From Morinoia aosen (Eukaryota > Arthropoda > Malacostraca > Amphipoda > Talitridae): a DNA stretch of 64,000 nucleotides. Positions 21,903-32,666 of this stretch are shown piece by piece (within the stretch, counting starts at the first letter, position 1; each line of letters opens with the position of its first letter). The notes under the pieces were generated by a model. The model saw only the letters and a list, made by a program, of their open reading frames with translations, did not search any database and was not told the origin of the DNA. The stretch covers positions 35,148,183-35,212,182 of the forward strand of contig CM059560.1 of the NCBI GenBank assembly GCA_030386875.1, written 5' to 3'. The position numbers and the translations under genes are program-made.

Positions 21903-23688
21903 ATGGCCGAACTGCCATTGGCAAATCGGTTTAGTGATTTGAGAGAGTCAGAAGATCCCTGCTCTGAAATCGAAGAAGAGCTGTTGCTAGCCGCCAATCC
22001 TGCCAGTGAAGAAGAGCAAACCGACGAAGAGAAAACAATGAGTACTGAAGAAATTAATGAATCTGTAATACAAGGGACTTGGTTCAAGGAGAACATCCCA
22101 TCAAAAAAAAGAGAAAGAACCAGTGTAAGCCTCTCAAGCTCAAACTCCGATTGTGACACATCAAAAAAGACGCGTAAAACTACTCAGTCTCCACTTGAAC
22201 CAAAAAAGATTTACCCAACTAATAAAACAATGGCATCCAAACAGAAAATGTGTAGTTACCTTGCTGATCACTCAACTACAGGAGTCAAGCAATGAATTAC
22301 TTGGAGCAAACAAGAAAAAAATGACCTATGACCCATTTGGACTGGCTCAAGGACTGAAACAAATACTGAACTATGACTACATTAAAGAGGTAAGAGTGAA
22401 CAAACGACGAAACCTGATTGCAGTTGAATTCAAAGAGACTACCGAAGAAGAAATAACAAGACTGTTGAAAATTAACAGCGTTGGAAAATTTGCAGTTAGT
22501 TGCTATAAACCACGCTCAGAATCCTCACAATCTACCTTTGGGGTTATTAGACCAATTGACTATGATGTAAATTTAAATGAGCTTATCCCAATTGCCAGCT
22601 GTGAAAATGCCAAAGTTATCAACATGGTCAGACTGCCAAAATTCTCTAATGGAAAAAAAGAGGATTCCCTCAGTGTAAAAGTACAATTTCAAGGCAGTGA
22701 TCTCCCAAAACAACTTAAAATAGAATACATGAATTTCAAGGTCAATCCGTATTCACCTCCACCTATCCGATGTTATAAATGCCAACGTCATGGACATTTT
22801 GCTACTGGGTGTACATCTGTTGAAAGGTGCCTTATCTGTGGTGGAGGCCATTCAAAAGACAAGTGTAGTGCCCCCACTCCCTTCTGTGCTAACTGCAAGG
22901 GGAATCATGTGGCCAGCTCTAGAGAATGCCCATATATTCAAAATGCTGTTCAAATACAAACACTGATGAAAGAAGGCGTCTCCTTTTCAGAGGCTCAAAG
23001 GCAAATCATATATGAGACCACAGATAGTCTAGAATCTATCTCGCAAAGAGCCAAAACCACTTACAATGAGCCAAGTTCTCAACTGAATCAATGGAACAAG
23101 GAAAAAACTGCCCCTACGCAAGAAAAAATGCAAATTCCAGAATCAAGGATTAATGAAAAAACATATGCTGCATCTCTGAAAACCACACAACCAAAACAAG
23201 TGACCGTTCCAGCTGATGTACACCAATCTCAAGGGTCCTACTACATACCAAGAAGGATTCCCCAGGTCAAACCCAACCAGCCTAAGCAGAATGTACTAGC
23301 CTCTCATTTTAATGATCGTCAGCCTTCGCAAGAAACAATGGTCACCAACGAAGATCCAATACAAGTAGTGCTGAAGAAAATTGAGTCCCAGGTACAAACT
23401 ATGTTTGAGGATTTCTTCTTCCGCCTGGGTAAATTCATGATGGAAGCATTTTCATCTAACTTGAACCATGAAAACAAGCGTGAGAGGAATCTTCTGCTGT
23501 TGGGAATGATAAGAAACCATCTTGGCCAAAAAATTGGAGCACAGCTACTCAGCGAATATCATAGTAATGTAAAATCTCAAAATAAAGGTGAGACTGTTTT
23601 GGAAAAAAATTCTAAAACCCCCTCCAAAATTCCTCTTTCTCATGCTAAAGGAAACAAAAGATTGGGAGCAATTCCAAGAAAGAAATGA
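21903..23688 (+). CDS. I-type element ORF1 (gag-like), one frameshift
   Basis: The ATG at 21903 opens an acidic N-terminal part (MAELPLANRFSDLRESEDP...) that stops at 22295. The main frame, open from about 22153, carries the rest to the stop at 23688. The +1 shift most likely lies in 22260-22295, before NELLGANKKK. The main frame holds an RRM-like region (about 22320-22760) and three CCHC knuckles at 22770-22935: CYKCQRHGHFATGC, CLICGGGHSKDKC and CANCKGNHVASSREC. The product would coat element RNA. The stop codon overlaps the ORF2 start as ATGA (23685-23688), which suggests reinitiation or coupled translation. Confidence 0.88.
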
Positions 23689-26600
23689 TGCGTAACTTTA
23701 AAATCTGTGATCAGAAAACCAAAAGAAGTGGTGCTTTGGAAAAAAATCTTCTTGTTTATCAACTAAATTGTAATGGTCTATCTTCTAAATTGTCAGAAGT
23801 GAAACTCTATCTATATACTAAGAAACCTGATGTACTGTGTTTATGTGAGACATTTATCAAAACTAAGGAGCCTAAATTTTTAGGCTATGAGTGTGTGTGG
23901 TCCCATAGGAATGATGGAGCCAAAGGTGGATTATGTTTCATTATTAGAAATGATATTAATTTTTCTGTGAATAATATAGATAGTTATTTAAATGGTAGAT
24001 TAGAGATTGCATCAATTAAAGTGTTCTGTTCCTTTGGTTATATTGATATATGTAATATTTACAATCCTAATGCATGTATTACTTATGAAGAATTTTATCA
24101 TTATTATGTTCAGATGAGTGATTTGTTTATATTCATTGGTGATGTGAATGCTCATGCGCCTTTGTGGGACTTTAAAGGCCGACTGAATGCTTCGGGAAAG
24201 AATCTCTGTAAACTTCTAGATGAGAACTCTCTCGGAATACTCAACCCTCCCAACTTACCCACTTACATAGACGCTCGAGTAGGGACAAGTTCCACATTAG
24301 ACTTGTGCATTGTCCCTCCAACTCTCCTTGCTTGTGGGTCTCTTCAGAGAGGTGCAGACCTTGGGAGTGACCATTATCCCATTGAATGTACTTTTGGTAC
24401 TGTAATACAAAAATCTGAAAACCATCTCTGTAGATGGATTATTAAAAATGCAAACTGGGTTGGATTCAGAGAAAAACTATCACAAATCCATACAAGTCAG
24501 ATAATGAATCTTTCAGTTGATGATCTAAATGCACTGTTGACAAAATCTTTACAGGATGCAGCTAACAAGTACATCCCCAAATCTTCCCCAGCTTGGGGAG
24601 CTAGGAGGAGGACACCATGGTGGGACAGAGAGTGCGCTTTGGCTGTAGCACAGCGAAGGAAAGCACGCAACAAGTTATCAAAATATCCCACGGCAGAAAA
24701 TCTACATCTGTACAAGGCATGTGAAACCAAAGCCAAAGAAATCATTAAGCAAAAGAAAATTAAAAGCTGGACTAGTTATGTAAGCACTCTGGACTCCAAC
24801 ACTGGTGTTGGTAATGTTTGGAGGCTAATACGCTCCATGAGGGGCAGTTATGTGAATCCACGCCCAACTGTTGGTGACATAGCTGACAGCACAGCAGACA
24901 AAGCTCAATTATTACTGGCCCATTTTTCTCGACACGAGATAAAATTAGGTGATGAATTTTCTGAAACAATCGAAAATACCATCTCAAATTTAGCAGCAGT
25001 ACAGGTAGAAGATACATATCTTAACTCTCAAATTGAACTGCACGAATTCCAGAAAAGTTTAAAACACGCAAAAAATACTAGCCCTGGTTTTGACGAAGTT
25101 CCTTATGCTTTTTTCACCAAAGCACCATATTCATTTCTGGAACATGTAATCTATTTATTCAACAAAAGTTACTCTAGTGGTTATTTCCCAGAAGCATGGA
25201 AGTTGGGGATTATATGTCCAATAAAGAAGCCTAAAAGAGATCATTCGATTCCCAGTGGGTATCGACCCATCACTTTGCTATCATGTTTCTCAAAAATCAT
25301 GGAACAAATTGTTAAACGCAGGCTTGATTATTTTTTGGAAAAAAATAAAGTTTTCTCTTGTTATCAAACAGGGTTCCGTAGAAAGCGATCTACATATGAT
25401 GCTCTTGCTCTAATTAAAAACTGTATCTCACAGGCCTTCTTCAAAAAAGTTTATTGTTTGATTGTTTATATAGATTTGGAAAATGCATATGATATTGTGT
25501 GGCATGCTGGACTATTGCATAAGCTAATAAATATTGGTTGTGACATTCGTATGGTCTTATGGCTACGATCATATTTAAGCAATAGGTGTGTTAAGGTAAG
25601 GGTGGCAGATGCTGTCTCATCTGGCAAAATTCTTGCTTGTGGTTTGCCCCAAGGTGCAGTCTTGAGCCCCCTGCTGTTCAATGTGATGCTTCATGATTTA
25701 CCTCAGATGGAGAGCATCCAATGCATTGCATATGCAGACGATGTGACTATAGTTGCAAGTGGGAGATCCCCAATCGAGATCCAGAGAACGATGCAGAACT
25801 ACCTTAATTGCCTTACGAAATGGCTGAAAAAGTGGAAACTTGCCATAAATGTGGATAAAACAAAGTATCAAATCTTTACACATAAAAAATATGTACCATT
25901 GATTAACCTCAGATTAAACTCTAAACCAATAAATAAAACTGATGAACAGCGTGTACTTGGAATAACATTGGACTCCCCTAAACTTACGTTCTTACCACAT
26001 ATACGAAGTGTCAAAACAGAGTGTCAAAGACGGCTGCAGGTTCTCAGGGCATTGTCTGGCGTCTCGTGGGGATCTTCTCAAAAATTATTGCGACAGGTAT
26101 ATATATCATTCATTAGAAGTAAACTTACGTATGGACATATAATCTTCACAAAGCTACCTGAAAGTAGTATGAAATTATTTGGTGTGATTCAAAATTCAGC
26201 TCTGCGATCTATCTTGGGTGCACGGAAAACATCTCCAGTTTCCTCAATGGAAGCTGAAGCATTCATTATGCCTCTGAGATTGTACCTTGATTTCTTGTTC
26301 CTGAAGTGGTGTTTGAGGTGCAGTTTCTCGGATGCTGAGCCCAATGAGTTCCCAGCAAAAATTGAGCTATTTAGATCTCCTCCAAAAAGTGAGCTTGCAC
26401 TAAAACGTGTAGAAATAATGAGCAAGATTCAGTTTAATTTTTTTCCTCCAGGATCCCAAATTGAATATTTCACTTCTCCATGTATTGAGATCTCATCTAA
26501 TGTGTGTGTTGAATTTCCTGATGTTAAATCTCTCTCTGCAGCTGAGGTAGATCATAAATTTGAAGAGTATGTAACATCAAAATTTTGTAACTTCTATAGG

Positions 26601-27470
26601 ATCTTCACAGATGGCTCCAAGCTACAATCAGGTTCAGCATCCGCTGCTATGTATGTACCACATCTAAAAATATGTACTTCTTGGCTCCTAAACCCAGGTC
26701 ACTCAATTGTGGGAGCAGAGCTATTTGCAATTTTACAGGCTGTAAATTATACGGTTGATAACTTATCAAATCATAATGTGGTCATTTTTGTTGATTCTAA
26801 ATGTTCCCTGGATATTATATTGAACTTGACTAACCCCACCTATGAGATCTTTAGTAAAAAAATTCAAAAAATGGTTGTTCAATTGAATAACAAGATTCAG
26901 TTACAATGGATCCCTGCTCATTCAGGCATAATGGGAAATGAGATAGCGGACCGATGTGCAAAAATGGGTCACCAAAACTCAAAATCAGTACTCACTTATC
27001 TTAGTTATGAGGAGCAGGTTAGCCAACTGAAAAGCAAAATGTTGGACTACTGGAGCGAGTGTTGGGGAAATCAAGTGAGGGGATCCGGAAAGGGGAGATT
27101 TATGTATGAGTTGTGTAGTAGACCAAAGTTTAGATTGGGTGACGCCATGCCACGAAAATTTCAGTGTATTATTAGCCGATTTAGAATTGGTCATGTTGGT
27201 GTTCTTTCTCATTTGAGTAGATTTAACCTGTGTCAAAGCCCTCTCTGCCCAGAGTGTGGTGTTCCAGAGACCATTGAGCACTTCTTGCTCAGCTGTCCGC
27301 AATATGAGGCTGCCAGACTCCATTTATGTCTACCTTTTGTAAAATTTAATCTTGAACTAAATCTGAAAAATGTCTTAGGATTTGGCGAATATCAATCCCG
27401 TGTACAATTTGCAATTCTCCGCTCCTTGGTGAACTTCCTTGGTGCTACTAATAGATGTAAGCTTCTATAA
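23685..27470 (+). CDS. I-type element ORF2 polyprotein (1261 aa), intact
   Basis: The order of domains is clear. The endonuclease lies at about residues 22-240 (YQLNCNGLSSKL, LCLCETFIK, FIGDVNAHAPLW, LGSDHYPIEC). The reverse transcriptase lies at about 470-760 (CPIKKPKRDHSIPSGYRPIT, TGFRRKRSTYDAL, YIDLENAYDIVW, GLPQGAVLSPLLF, and AYADDVTI at about 680). RNase H lies at about 970-1095, with FTDGSKLQSGSA, GAELFAILQA, VIFVDSKCSL and GNEIADRCAK carrying the D-E-D-D residues. It ends with a zinc-knuckle-like CPECGVPETIEHFLLSC. All catalytic motifs are present and there is no stop, so this ORF could still encode an active enzyme. Confidence 0.95.
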   Translation: MMRNFKICDQKTKRSGALEKNLLVYQLNCNGLSSKLSEVKLYLYTKKPDVLCLCETFIKTKEPKFLGYECVWSHRNDGAKGGLCFIIRNDINFSVNNIDSYLNGRLEIASIKVFCSFGYIDICNIYNPNACITYEEFYHYYVQMSDLFIFIGDVNAHAPLWDFKGRLNASGKNLCKLLDENSLGILNPPNLPTYIDARVGTSSTLDLCIVPPTLLACGSLQRGADLGSDHYPIECTFGTVIQKSENHLCRWIIKNANWVGFREKLSQIHTSQIMNLSVDDLNALLTKSLQDAANKYIPKSSPAWGARRRTPWWDRECALAVAQRRKARNKLSKYPTAENLHLYKACETKAKEIIKQKKIKSWTSYVSTLDSNTGVGNVWRLIRSMRGSYVNPRPTVGDIADSTADKAQLLLAHFSRHEIKLGDEFSETIENTISNLAAVQVEDTYLNSQIELHEFQKSLKHAKNTSPGFDEVPYAFFTKAPYSFLEHVIYLFNKSYSSGYFPEAWKLGIICPIKKPKRDHSIPSGYRPITLLSCFSKIMEQIVKRRLDYFLEKNKVFSCYQTGFRRKRSTYDALALIKNCISQAFFKKVYCLIVYIDLENAYDIVWHAGLLHKLINIGCDIRMVLWLRSYLSNRCVKVRVADAVSSGKILACGLPQGAVLSPLLFNVMLHDLPQMESIQCIAYADDVTIVASGRSPIEIQRTMQNYLNCLTKWLKKWKLAINVDKTKYQIFTHKKYVPLINLRLNSKPINKTDEQRVLGITLDSPKLTFLPHIRSVKTECQRRLQVLRALSGVSWGSSQKLLRQVYISFIRSKLTYGHIIFTKLPESSMKLFGVIQNSALRSILGARKTSPVSSMEAEAFIMPLRLYLDFLFLKWCLRCSFSDAEPNEFPAKIELFRSPPKSELALKRVEIMSKIQFNFFPPGSQIEYFTSPCIEISSNVCVEFPDVKSLSAAEVDHKFEEYVTSKFCNFYRIFTDGSKLQSGSASAAMYVPHLKICTSWLLNPGHSIVGAELFAILQAVNYTVDNLSNHNVVIFVDSKCSLDIILNLTNPTYEIFSKKIQKMVVQLNNKIQLQWIPAHSGIMGNEIADRCAKMGHQNSKSVLTYLSYEEQVSQLKSKMLDYWSECWGNQVRGSGKGRFMYELCSRPKFRLGDAMPRKFQCIISRFRIGHVGVLSHLSRFNLCQSPLCPECGVPETIEHFLLSCPQYEAARLHLCLPFVKFNLELNLKNVLGFGEYQSRVQFAILRSLVNFLGATNRCKLL

Positions 27471-27740
27471 ATGTCCTGAATTTGACTGTGTCATATCTGT
27501 CTTTAATGAAGTGATCTTGAGACAATAAGCTGTCAGCCTCTGCAGATAACAGCTTGAGGGGTCCCACAATATTGAGGACTCAAGAGAAAAGTGCTGCAGT
27601 ATTGGGGGATTTGCTTGACCCTGCTTATGCTGCCAAAGTACAAGCTGTCAGGTTACACGGATTTCTGCTGAAGAAGTCCAACGACTTTCAAGATCCCTCC
27701 GGATCCTCGATAAAGAAGAAGAAGAAAAGGTGGAAAAACA

Positions 27741-28320
27741 ATTTGAACATTGATTTTTTTCTTTGAAACATAAGGCTCGCAGATTTAAAAGTATGACGAC
27801 AGAAGATGTCAGGATGCTTCGAAATGTGATGAAAAATGGTGATGCTGTGTTTGTTAAGCTAAATATTTATTAGATTTAAATTACAATTTCAAAGTATTTT
27901 AATGGATTGGATGAGATGTACTTAACTACTGTGGGCCTGTCCAATGATGTTAAGAGCAGCCTATGCTAATGTTCTTTTTCAAATAGTGTCATTTATTAAA
28001 GAACTGGAATCAAATGTAGAGATGAACATATTTATTGTTGACTAATCTAATAATGTTTTGATGACTGGAGAATAATACAACTGTATTGACTGCATATTCA
28101 ATTATAAATTAAGGATTATTTTAGGTCAATTTTTACTTTAATGTTGTCAACAATTTTCATAATTTTGTTGCCATAGATAAGTAATATAGTCAATTTTAAG
28201 ATGTTTTACAAGAAGGACAATGTGCTTGAAAATGCTTAACTAGTTTTTTGAGTTATTTAAGTTTTAAGTTATACGAGCAGTGCTCCTGAATGATCTTTTT
28301 TGCGCAATTTCAGAGTTGAA
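27741..28320. other. Non-coding interval, right flank of the I element
   Basis: A short frame at about 27775-27873 (ARRFKSMTTEDVRMLRNVMK...) follows a T-rich stretch and an AG, so it could be a lone exon, but no partner exon is seen. The remainder is AT-rich and unremarkable. Confidence 0.3.
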
Positions 28321-28322
28321 AC

Positions 28323-28596
28323 GGAAGCTAATCCCCTATTATAATTTATAAACGTAAAGAGGTTGGGTCGTGAGGGATAGCCACAGTTCTTCTAGTGAAA
28401 ATTATAAAGGTTTCTAGTGACGTCCGTTTACATCGGCTCCAAGATGGCGGCCGCCATCTTTGGTACCGGGTAGCCGTCATTGGAGATTATGTAAACGGAC
28501 GTCACTCGAAACCTTTATTTATAATTTTCACTAGAAGAACTGTGGCTACCCCTCAAAACCCAACCTCTTTACGTTTGTAATAGGGGGTTAGCTTCT
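28323..28596. mobile_element. Foldback element with a 20-bp GC-rich palindrome at its centre
   Basis: Two arms of about 115 bp (28323-28435 and 28483-28596) are inverted copies: GAAGCTAAT against GGTTAGCTTC, AAAGAGGTTGGG against CCCAACCTCTTT, GCCACAGTTCTTCTAGTG against CACTAGAAGAACTGTGGC, and GTGACGTCCGTTTACAT against ATGTAAACGGACGTCAC. The centre at 28441-28460 is the perfect palindrome AAGATGGCGGCCGCCATCTT. There is no ORF. The whole unit could form a long hairpin. No clear target duplication was found. Confidence 0.8.
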
Positions 28597-28654
28597 GTTA
28601 TTATTTGACTAACGCTTGGCACGCTCACTTCCCTGGCACGCACAAGCCAACTTC

Positions 28655-29175
28655 AAAGTTGAATAATTGGAAAATAACGCATCAGTGAGCAGAATGTTAT
28701 TCTTGTAAAACGTTTTTTTCTGTCTGAAATGAGTTTTTTATTAGTTATAGCGGTAAATTACTGACCGCAACTCTTGTGTATGAAGCGGCAAGTAATTCAA
28801 GGAGCGCATCGGACGGCAACATTGCAATGCAGTCTCGCTTCCAGCGCGCTCGCCATCAAAGATTAAACCAAACCTACCGCTATACCTTGTTAAATACTCA
28901 TTTGACAAAAAAGTGTATAGAAGCAAAGTTGTTTATTTCGATGTTATTACCATGATTCAAGCAACAAAAATTCAAAAATCTCTGAGTAGCTGTTTATTTG
29001 AGTGCATTCGTCATCAAAGACGACACTAAACCTACGCTATAACTCGTAATATAATCATTTCAGACGGAAAGTGCATAGAAGAAAACATGTTTATTTCGAT
29101 TAAATCACTTATGTTATGAGACCAAAAAGTTGGAAATCAATTACTGTCCTTTCCTTCAAATTTACCCTATTTTTG
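28655..29175. repeat. Inverted and direct copies of dispersed repeat R3
   Basis: A block with TATAAC/TTATAG, an AAATACTCATTTG motif, GGAAAGTGCATAGAA and TTGTTTATTT occurs here about three times: reversed at about 28655-28780, forward at 28865-28985 and forward at 29030-29170. More copies lie at 29997-30145 (reversed) and 30655-30810 (forward). The class is unknown and it is non-coding. Confidence 0.55.
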
Positions 29176-29996
29176 AACTGTTAGCTAACTTAGCTTTTTC
29201 TATATATTGTTGTGAAGAGATATCTGATGCTCATTAAATATTTTACAACTTTTTTTCTCTCTAGCTTTGGAAGGCATTAAGTTCCAGGCATTATTTACAG
29301 TAAATTGAAAAGTAAATTGAGATTTGGTTTGGTTGTAGAATAGAGTATAAATTCACAATGGTTTCTAGTTCAGTCAATTAACTTAAATGATTGTTACTTA
29401 TGGCTGTTTGCTAGGATAATAATTTTTAAAGATCTTTATTCTTATTTTGTAAAGGTTTATGCACAGAATTACATAAAAAACCTGATACAAGACCTGAAAA
29501 CATAAGTACTTCTGTGTATATGAATGAATCAGTTTGTGGGCATTTTATTCAAAGTTTCTTGTTGCTCTATTATCTAATGATAAAATCCTAATAATTTTTT
29601 GCTTCTTATTAACTCATTCTCAGCTTAAGTGGTTGAACTACATAGAGTTTTTCAAAAACTGTTCCATTCATAGGTACATCTATAAATAGTTGCTGTTTTA
29701 TTCTGCCTGCTGCACAAAAGCAGCTACAATATAAAGACTGCGTGCAAAAAAGTTTTGTCTGGTAACATTTTCATTTCCTCAGACAATATCAAACAAGTTG
29801 AAGAATGGATTCAGTATCTTACTAGATATGAATGTAAATGATGCGTGATGCGGGTCAGGAGGAATAGCAGACTGGCTCCTTTACCTGCTTTGCCATCATT
29901 TTCTTATTTGTTTTCCTAGTTGTGTAGAAATTTCTTGACTTGTTGATATCACTATAACAATAAAAAAACAAATGAGACTATCCTTTTCTAAAGGTA
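29176..29996. other. Non-coding AT-rich interval
   Basis: No recognised gene or repeat. Confidence 0.35.
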
Positions 29997-30810
29997 TTTT
30001 GGTATTTGTGAAGGAGAGGACAGTAATCAATTTTCCAATTTTTGCTACTTAAATTTTGGTAATTAGATCAAAATAATAAATTTTTCTTTCATACACTTTC
30101 TGTCGCAAATGAGTATTTAGCGAGTTATAGCTGTAGGTTACCTACTCTAATTCTATTCCTTCAAGTGCGGAAAAAATCGGTTTGTGGGGAGGACCCTTTA
30201 TGGACTCTCCCTTCCGATGACTGTAATATGCCCCCTCAGGGGGATACAACTATTGTATCTATGGGAATTGGCGCTCCCAGGGGGACTATGTGAGGGCCTG
30301 AGCTAAAGGTTAGGTAGGCTTCCTTTTTGTTGTAATAAAATAGGCTTTTGTTTTGTAACGGACCATTTTTTTTTGGTTCACTGCTGTCCTGTTTTTCAGC
30401 ACCTACTACTTTCTTCTTCAACTTTTTTTCTTGTTTCATGAACTTCTTTCCTAGCTTACTGATACTGTGCACCTTGTGCATAGATTCTGCGTTCTCTAAA
30501 CTCCATACTAAATGGTGCCTTCCTCTTTCCTCTCTTGGAACATCTTTGTTGTGGTTAATGGAGGCTAAAACTATCTTATATAATAATAATAATAATGACT
30601 GTAATATGCTTGAATGATCGTTATGTTAGGTTACTCTAGGTTAGATTAGTTCAGTTACATTACATTATGTTACTGCTATAACTGGTTAAATACTCATTTG
30701 CGACGGAAAGTGCATAGAAAAAAATTGTTTATTTTGCTCTAATTACCTATATTCAAGCAGCTAAAATTGGAAAATTGATTGCTATCCTCTCCTTCACATT
30801 TACTGTTTTT
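29997..30810. repeat. R3 inverted pair enclosing an S1 SINE
   Basis: The arms 29997-30145 and 30655-30810 are inverted copies of R3. One reads GACAGTAATCAATTTTCCAA and the other carries its reverse complement as a TTGGAAAATTGATTGCTATC-type block. The interval holds an S1 copy with its own target duplication. The pair may be the ends of one transposon into which the SINE later jumped. Confidence 0.6.
30232..30594 (+). mobile_element. SINE-like S1 element, complete, with 15-bp TSD
   Basis: This is the best reference copy. The direct repeat ATGACTGTAATATGC lies at 30217-30231 and 30595-30609, which sets the ends of a 363-bp unit. It starts CCCCTCAGGGGGATACAACT, a head with consecutive small hairpins (CCCCT-C-AGGGG, then GATACAA-CTA-TTGTATC). 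It ends in a (TAA)n tail. A target duplication of this size plus a simple 3' tail indicates LINE-assisted retroposition. No clear tRNA A or B box is seen, so the source RNA is unknown. Confidence 0.85.
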
Positions 30811-30967
30811 TTTTGCGTAGATCATGAATATAACATTCGTTTCTTTCTGTGACCCTCCAGTTCTTCATAAATAGCAGTGCTCGCAATGTCTACCTGAACA
30901 GTATTTTTTATTGCTTTTACCATTTATATGATTTTTCACATAGCTACTTGTTTTATCTCAACAGGAT

Positions 30968-31773
30968 ACAGAGTTAAGATGCATAGAGAATGCAAGAATT
31001 AGCCAGACAAGTTTTGTTACATATGTGGGTCAGTTATCTTAAGGTGGTAGAAGAGACACAGTTGACTCATATAAGCTGTACTTAAAATGGATGCACCAAA
31101 CTGGAAATAGCAAATTTATGTGTTTTCTTTGCAAGTGGGACATTAGGGCCAGATCAAAACATAGATACGCTCAAAATGGCCATCTCATGAATCTATAACG
31201 TTGGATGCCATACTGTAATTCATGAGCCACTAGTTCAAAAGGAGAAAATCATTTTGCCACCACTGCATATAAAACTAGACCCAATGAAGAAATTTACCAA
31301 AGCACTACAACATAAGAAGCCGTGTTTCCAGTATCTCAAAGAGATCTGTCTTAAATTAGTAATGCCATGATTAAAGTGGGTATATTTGTAGGCACTGAGA
31401 TTTGCAAGCTTATAAATGATGACTTCAAGGCAAAGATGGATGAACCTGAGCTAGTGGCCTGGCAAAGGTATTCAAAGATGTATGCAAAGGGCTTCTGAGA
31501 GAGCGCCAAGAGCTCCATGAGAATAAAGTGGAAAGGCTAATCAAATGCTACTAAGATCTTGTATGCAATATGTCACTAAAGATACACTTTCTTCATTCTC
31601 ATCTGTCCTTCCCAGGGAATGCAGTAGGTGTGAGTGATGAACATGAGGAGAGGTTCCATCTAGATATAGCGTCAATGGAAAACGGGTACAAGGGAAATTG
31701 GAGCTCTGCTATGCTGGCTGACTTCTGTTGGAACCTGAAGCGTGAAAAGCCTGAGACATCTTATAAAAGATGA
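30968..31773 (+). pseudogene. Decayed copy of a multicopy arthropod protein family
   Basis: Broken frames give DKFCYICG near 31005, ILPPLHIKLDPMKKFTKAL at about 31250-31306, an MIKVGIFVGTEICKLINDD block around 31370, and an open end at 31570-31773 starting MSLKIHFLHSHLSFPGNAVG and continuing with SDEHEERFH, MENGYKGNW and MLADFCWNLKR. These blocks match, from memory, a protein family present in many copies in arthropod genomes and usually considered transposon-associated. Several stops and frameshifts separate them, so this is a pseudogene. The function of the family is not known to me. Confidence 0.65.
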
Positions 31774-31774
31774 A

Positions 31775-32665
31775 GTAAATGCTAGATTGTAGGTTAATAC
31801 ATTATATATTGCTAACAAACATGCCGATTCATTATATATTTATTAAATAAATACATTTAATCTGACTTTGGGAGCAAAATATATTTATGGAATCTTGGAA
31901 ATCTGTATTACTTGCATAATTGTTAAAACAGCAATTCACAAAAAATGGTGATGTGGTATGTAATTTTTATCAAATTTGAATTCAGTACACTGAACTTTAC
32001 AGTGAAACCTACATGAGAACTATGTTTTTTTTCTTGACCCTGAAATTTGTTGTACAGTGATATATTTATTGTTCTCTAATAAAAATAATAATGTCTTCTA
32101 ATAATAATATATGTAATAATTCCAAAAATCTCATATGCTTTTGTATATAAAATACTTAGGCATTCTGTTCAAGCTTTCAGCTTTGTATCTAGAAAATCAG
32201 TTATACTCTGGTACACCATTTCATCTGTGATCATGAAAACACATATTTGCGGTCTATCAACATACCTATAATTTTTACATCATTACTCAAGTCAAAGAAA
32301 TTATTATTTTGATTATTTTGAAATTCTTAGTAGTTCAGTTTTTATCGTATCAAAAATAAAAATCCAATACAAGTCTAGATTTAAGACATTATCCAAACTG
32401 AAATTTAATCATCCATCATATTCATGTATGATTCCAAATGACCTTTAAAAAATGCTGTTTTCATTCTTACATTTCAAAATATCAAGTCCAACTTAATATT
32501 ATTAAGTGGTAGAAATTATATATTGATTGCCTCAAAATTTGTGGGCTCTGGTAGATATCCTGCTACTTGGAAAGGGTTAAATACATTTATTTTTCAAATG
32601 TTTTAAAATGCTCAAAATGTTTTTTTAATGGTACAAATTGAAAGGTTGTTGAAGAAAGACTTAAA
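31775..32665. other. Non-coding AT-rich interval
   Basis: No gene or recognised repeat. It is rich in AATAATA runs. Confidence 0.35.
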
Positions 32666-32666
32666 T

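Larger units (their letters stand above)
21541..27728 (+). mobile_element. Full-length I-type non-LTR retrotransposon with 12-bp TSD
   Basis: The 6.2-kb element has a 5' leader of about 360 bp, a gag-like ORF1 with three zinc knuckles, an intact ORF2 with endonuclease, reverse transcriptase and RNase H, and a 3' UTR of about 255 bp ending in a GAA-rich tail. The 12-bp sequence GGTGGAAAAACA stands on both sides (21529-21540 and 27729-27740). This fixes both boundaries and shows insertion by target-primed reverse transcription without 5' truncation. RNase H after the RT places it in the I superfamily. One frameshift in ORF1 (around 22260-22295) is the only visible lesion. Confidence 0.93.

Noticed and set aside
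27521-27766. Small gene (about 80 codons) after the I element ORF2
   Set aside because: Most of it lies inside the element's 3' UTR and GAA-rich tail, and it crosses the target duplication into flanking DNA, so the frame is a chance fusion.
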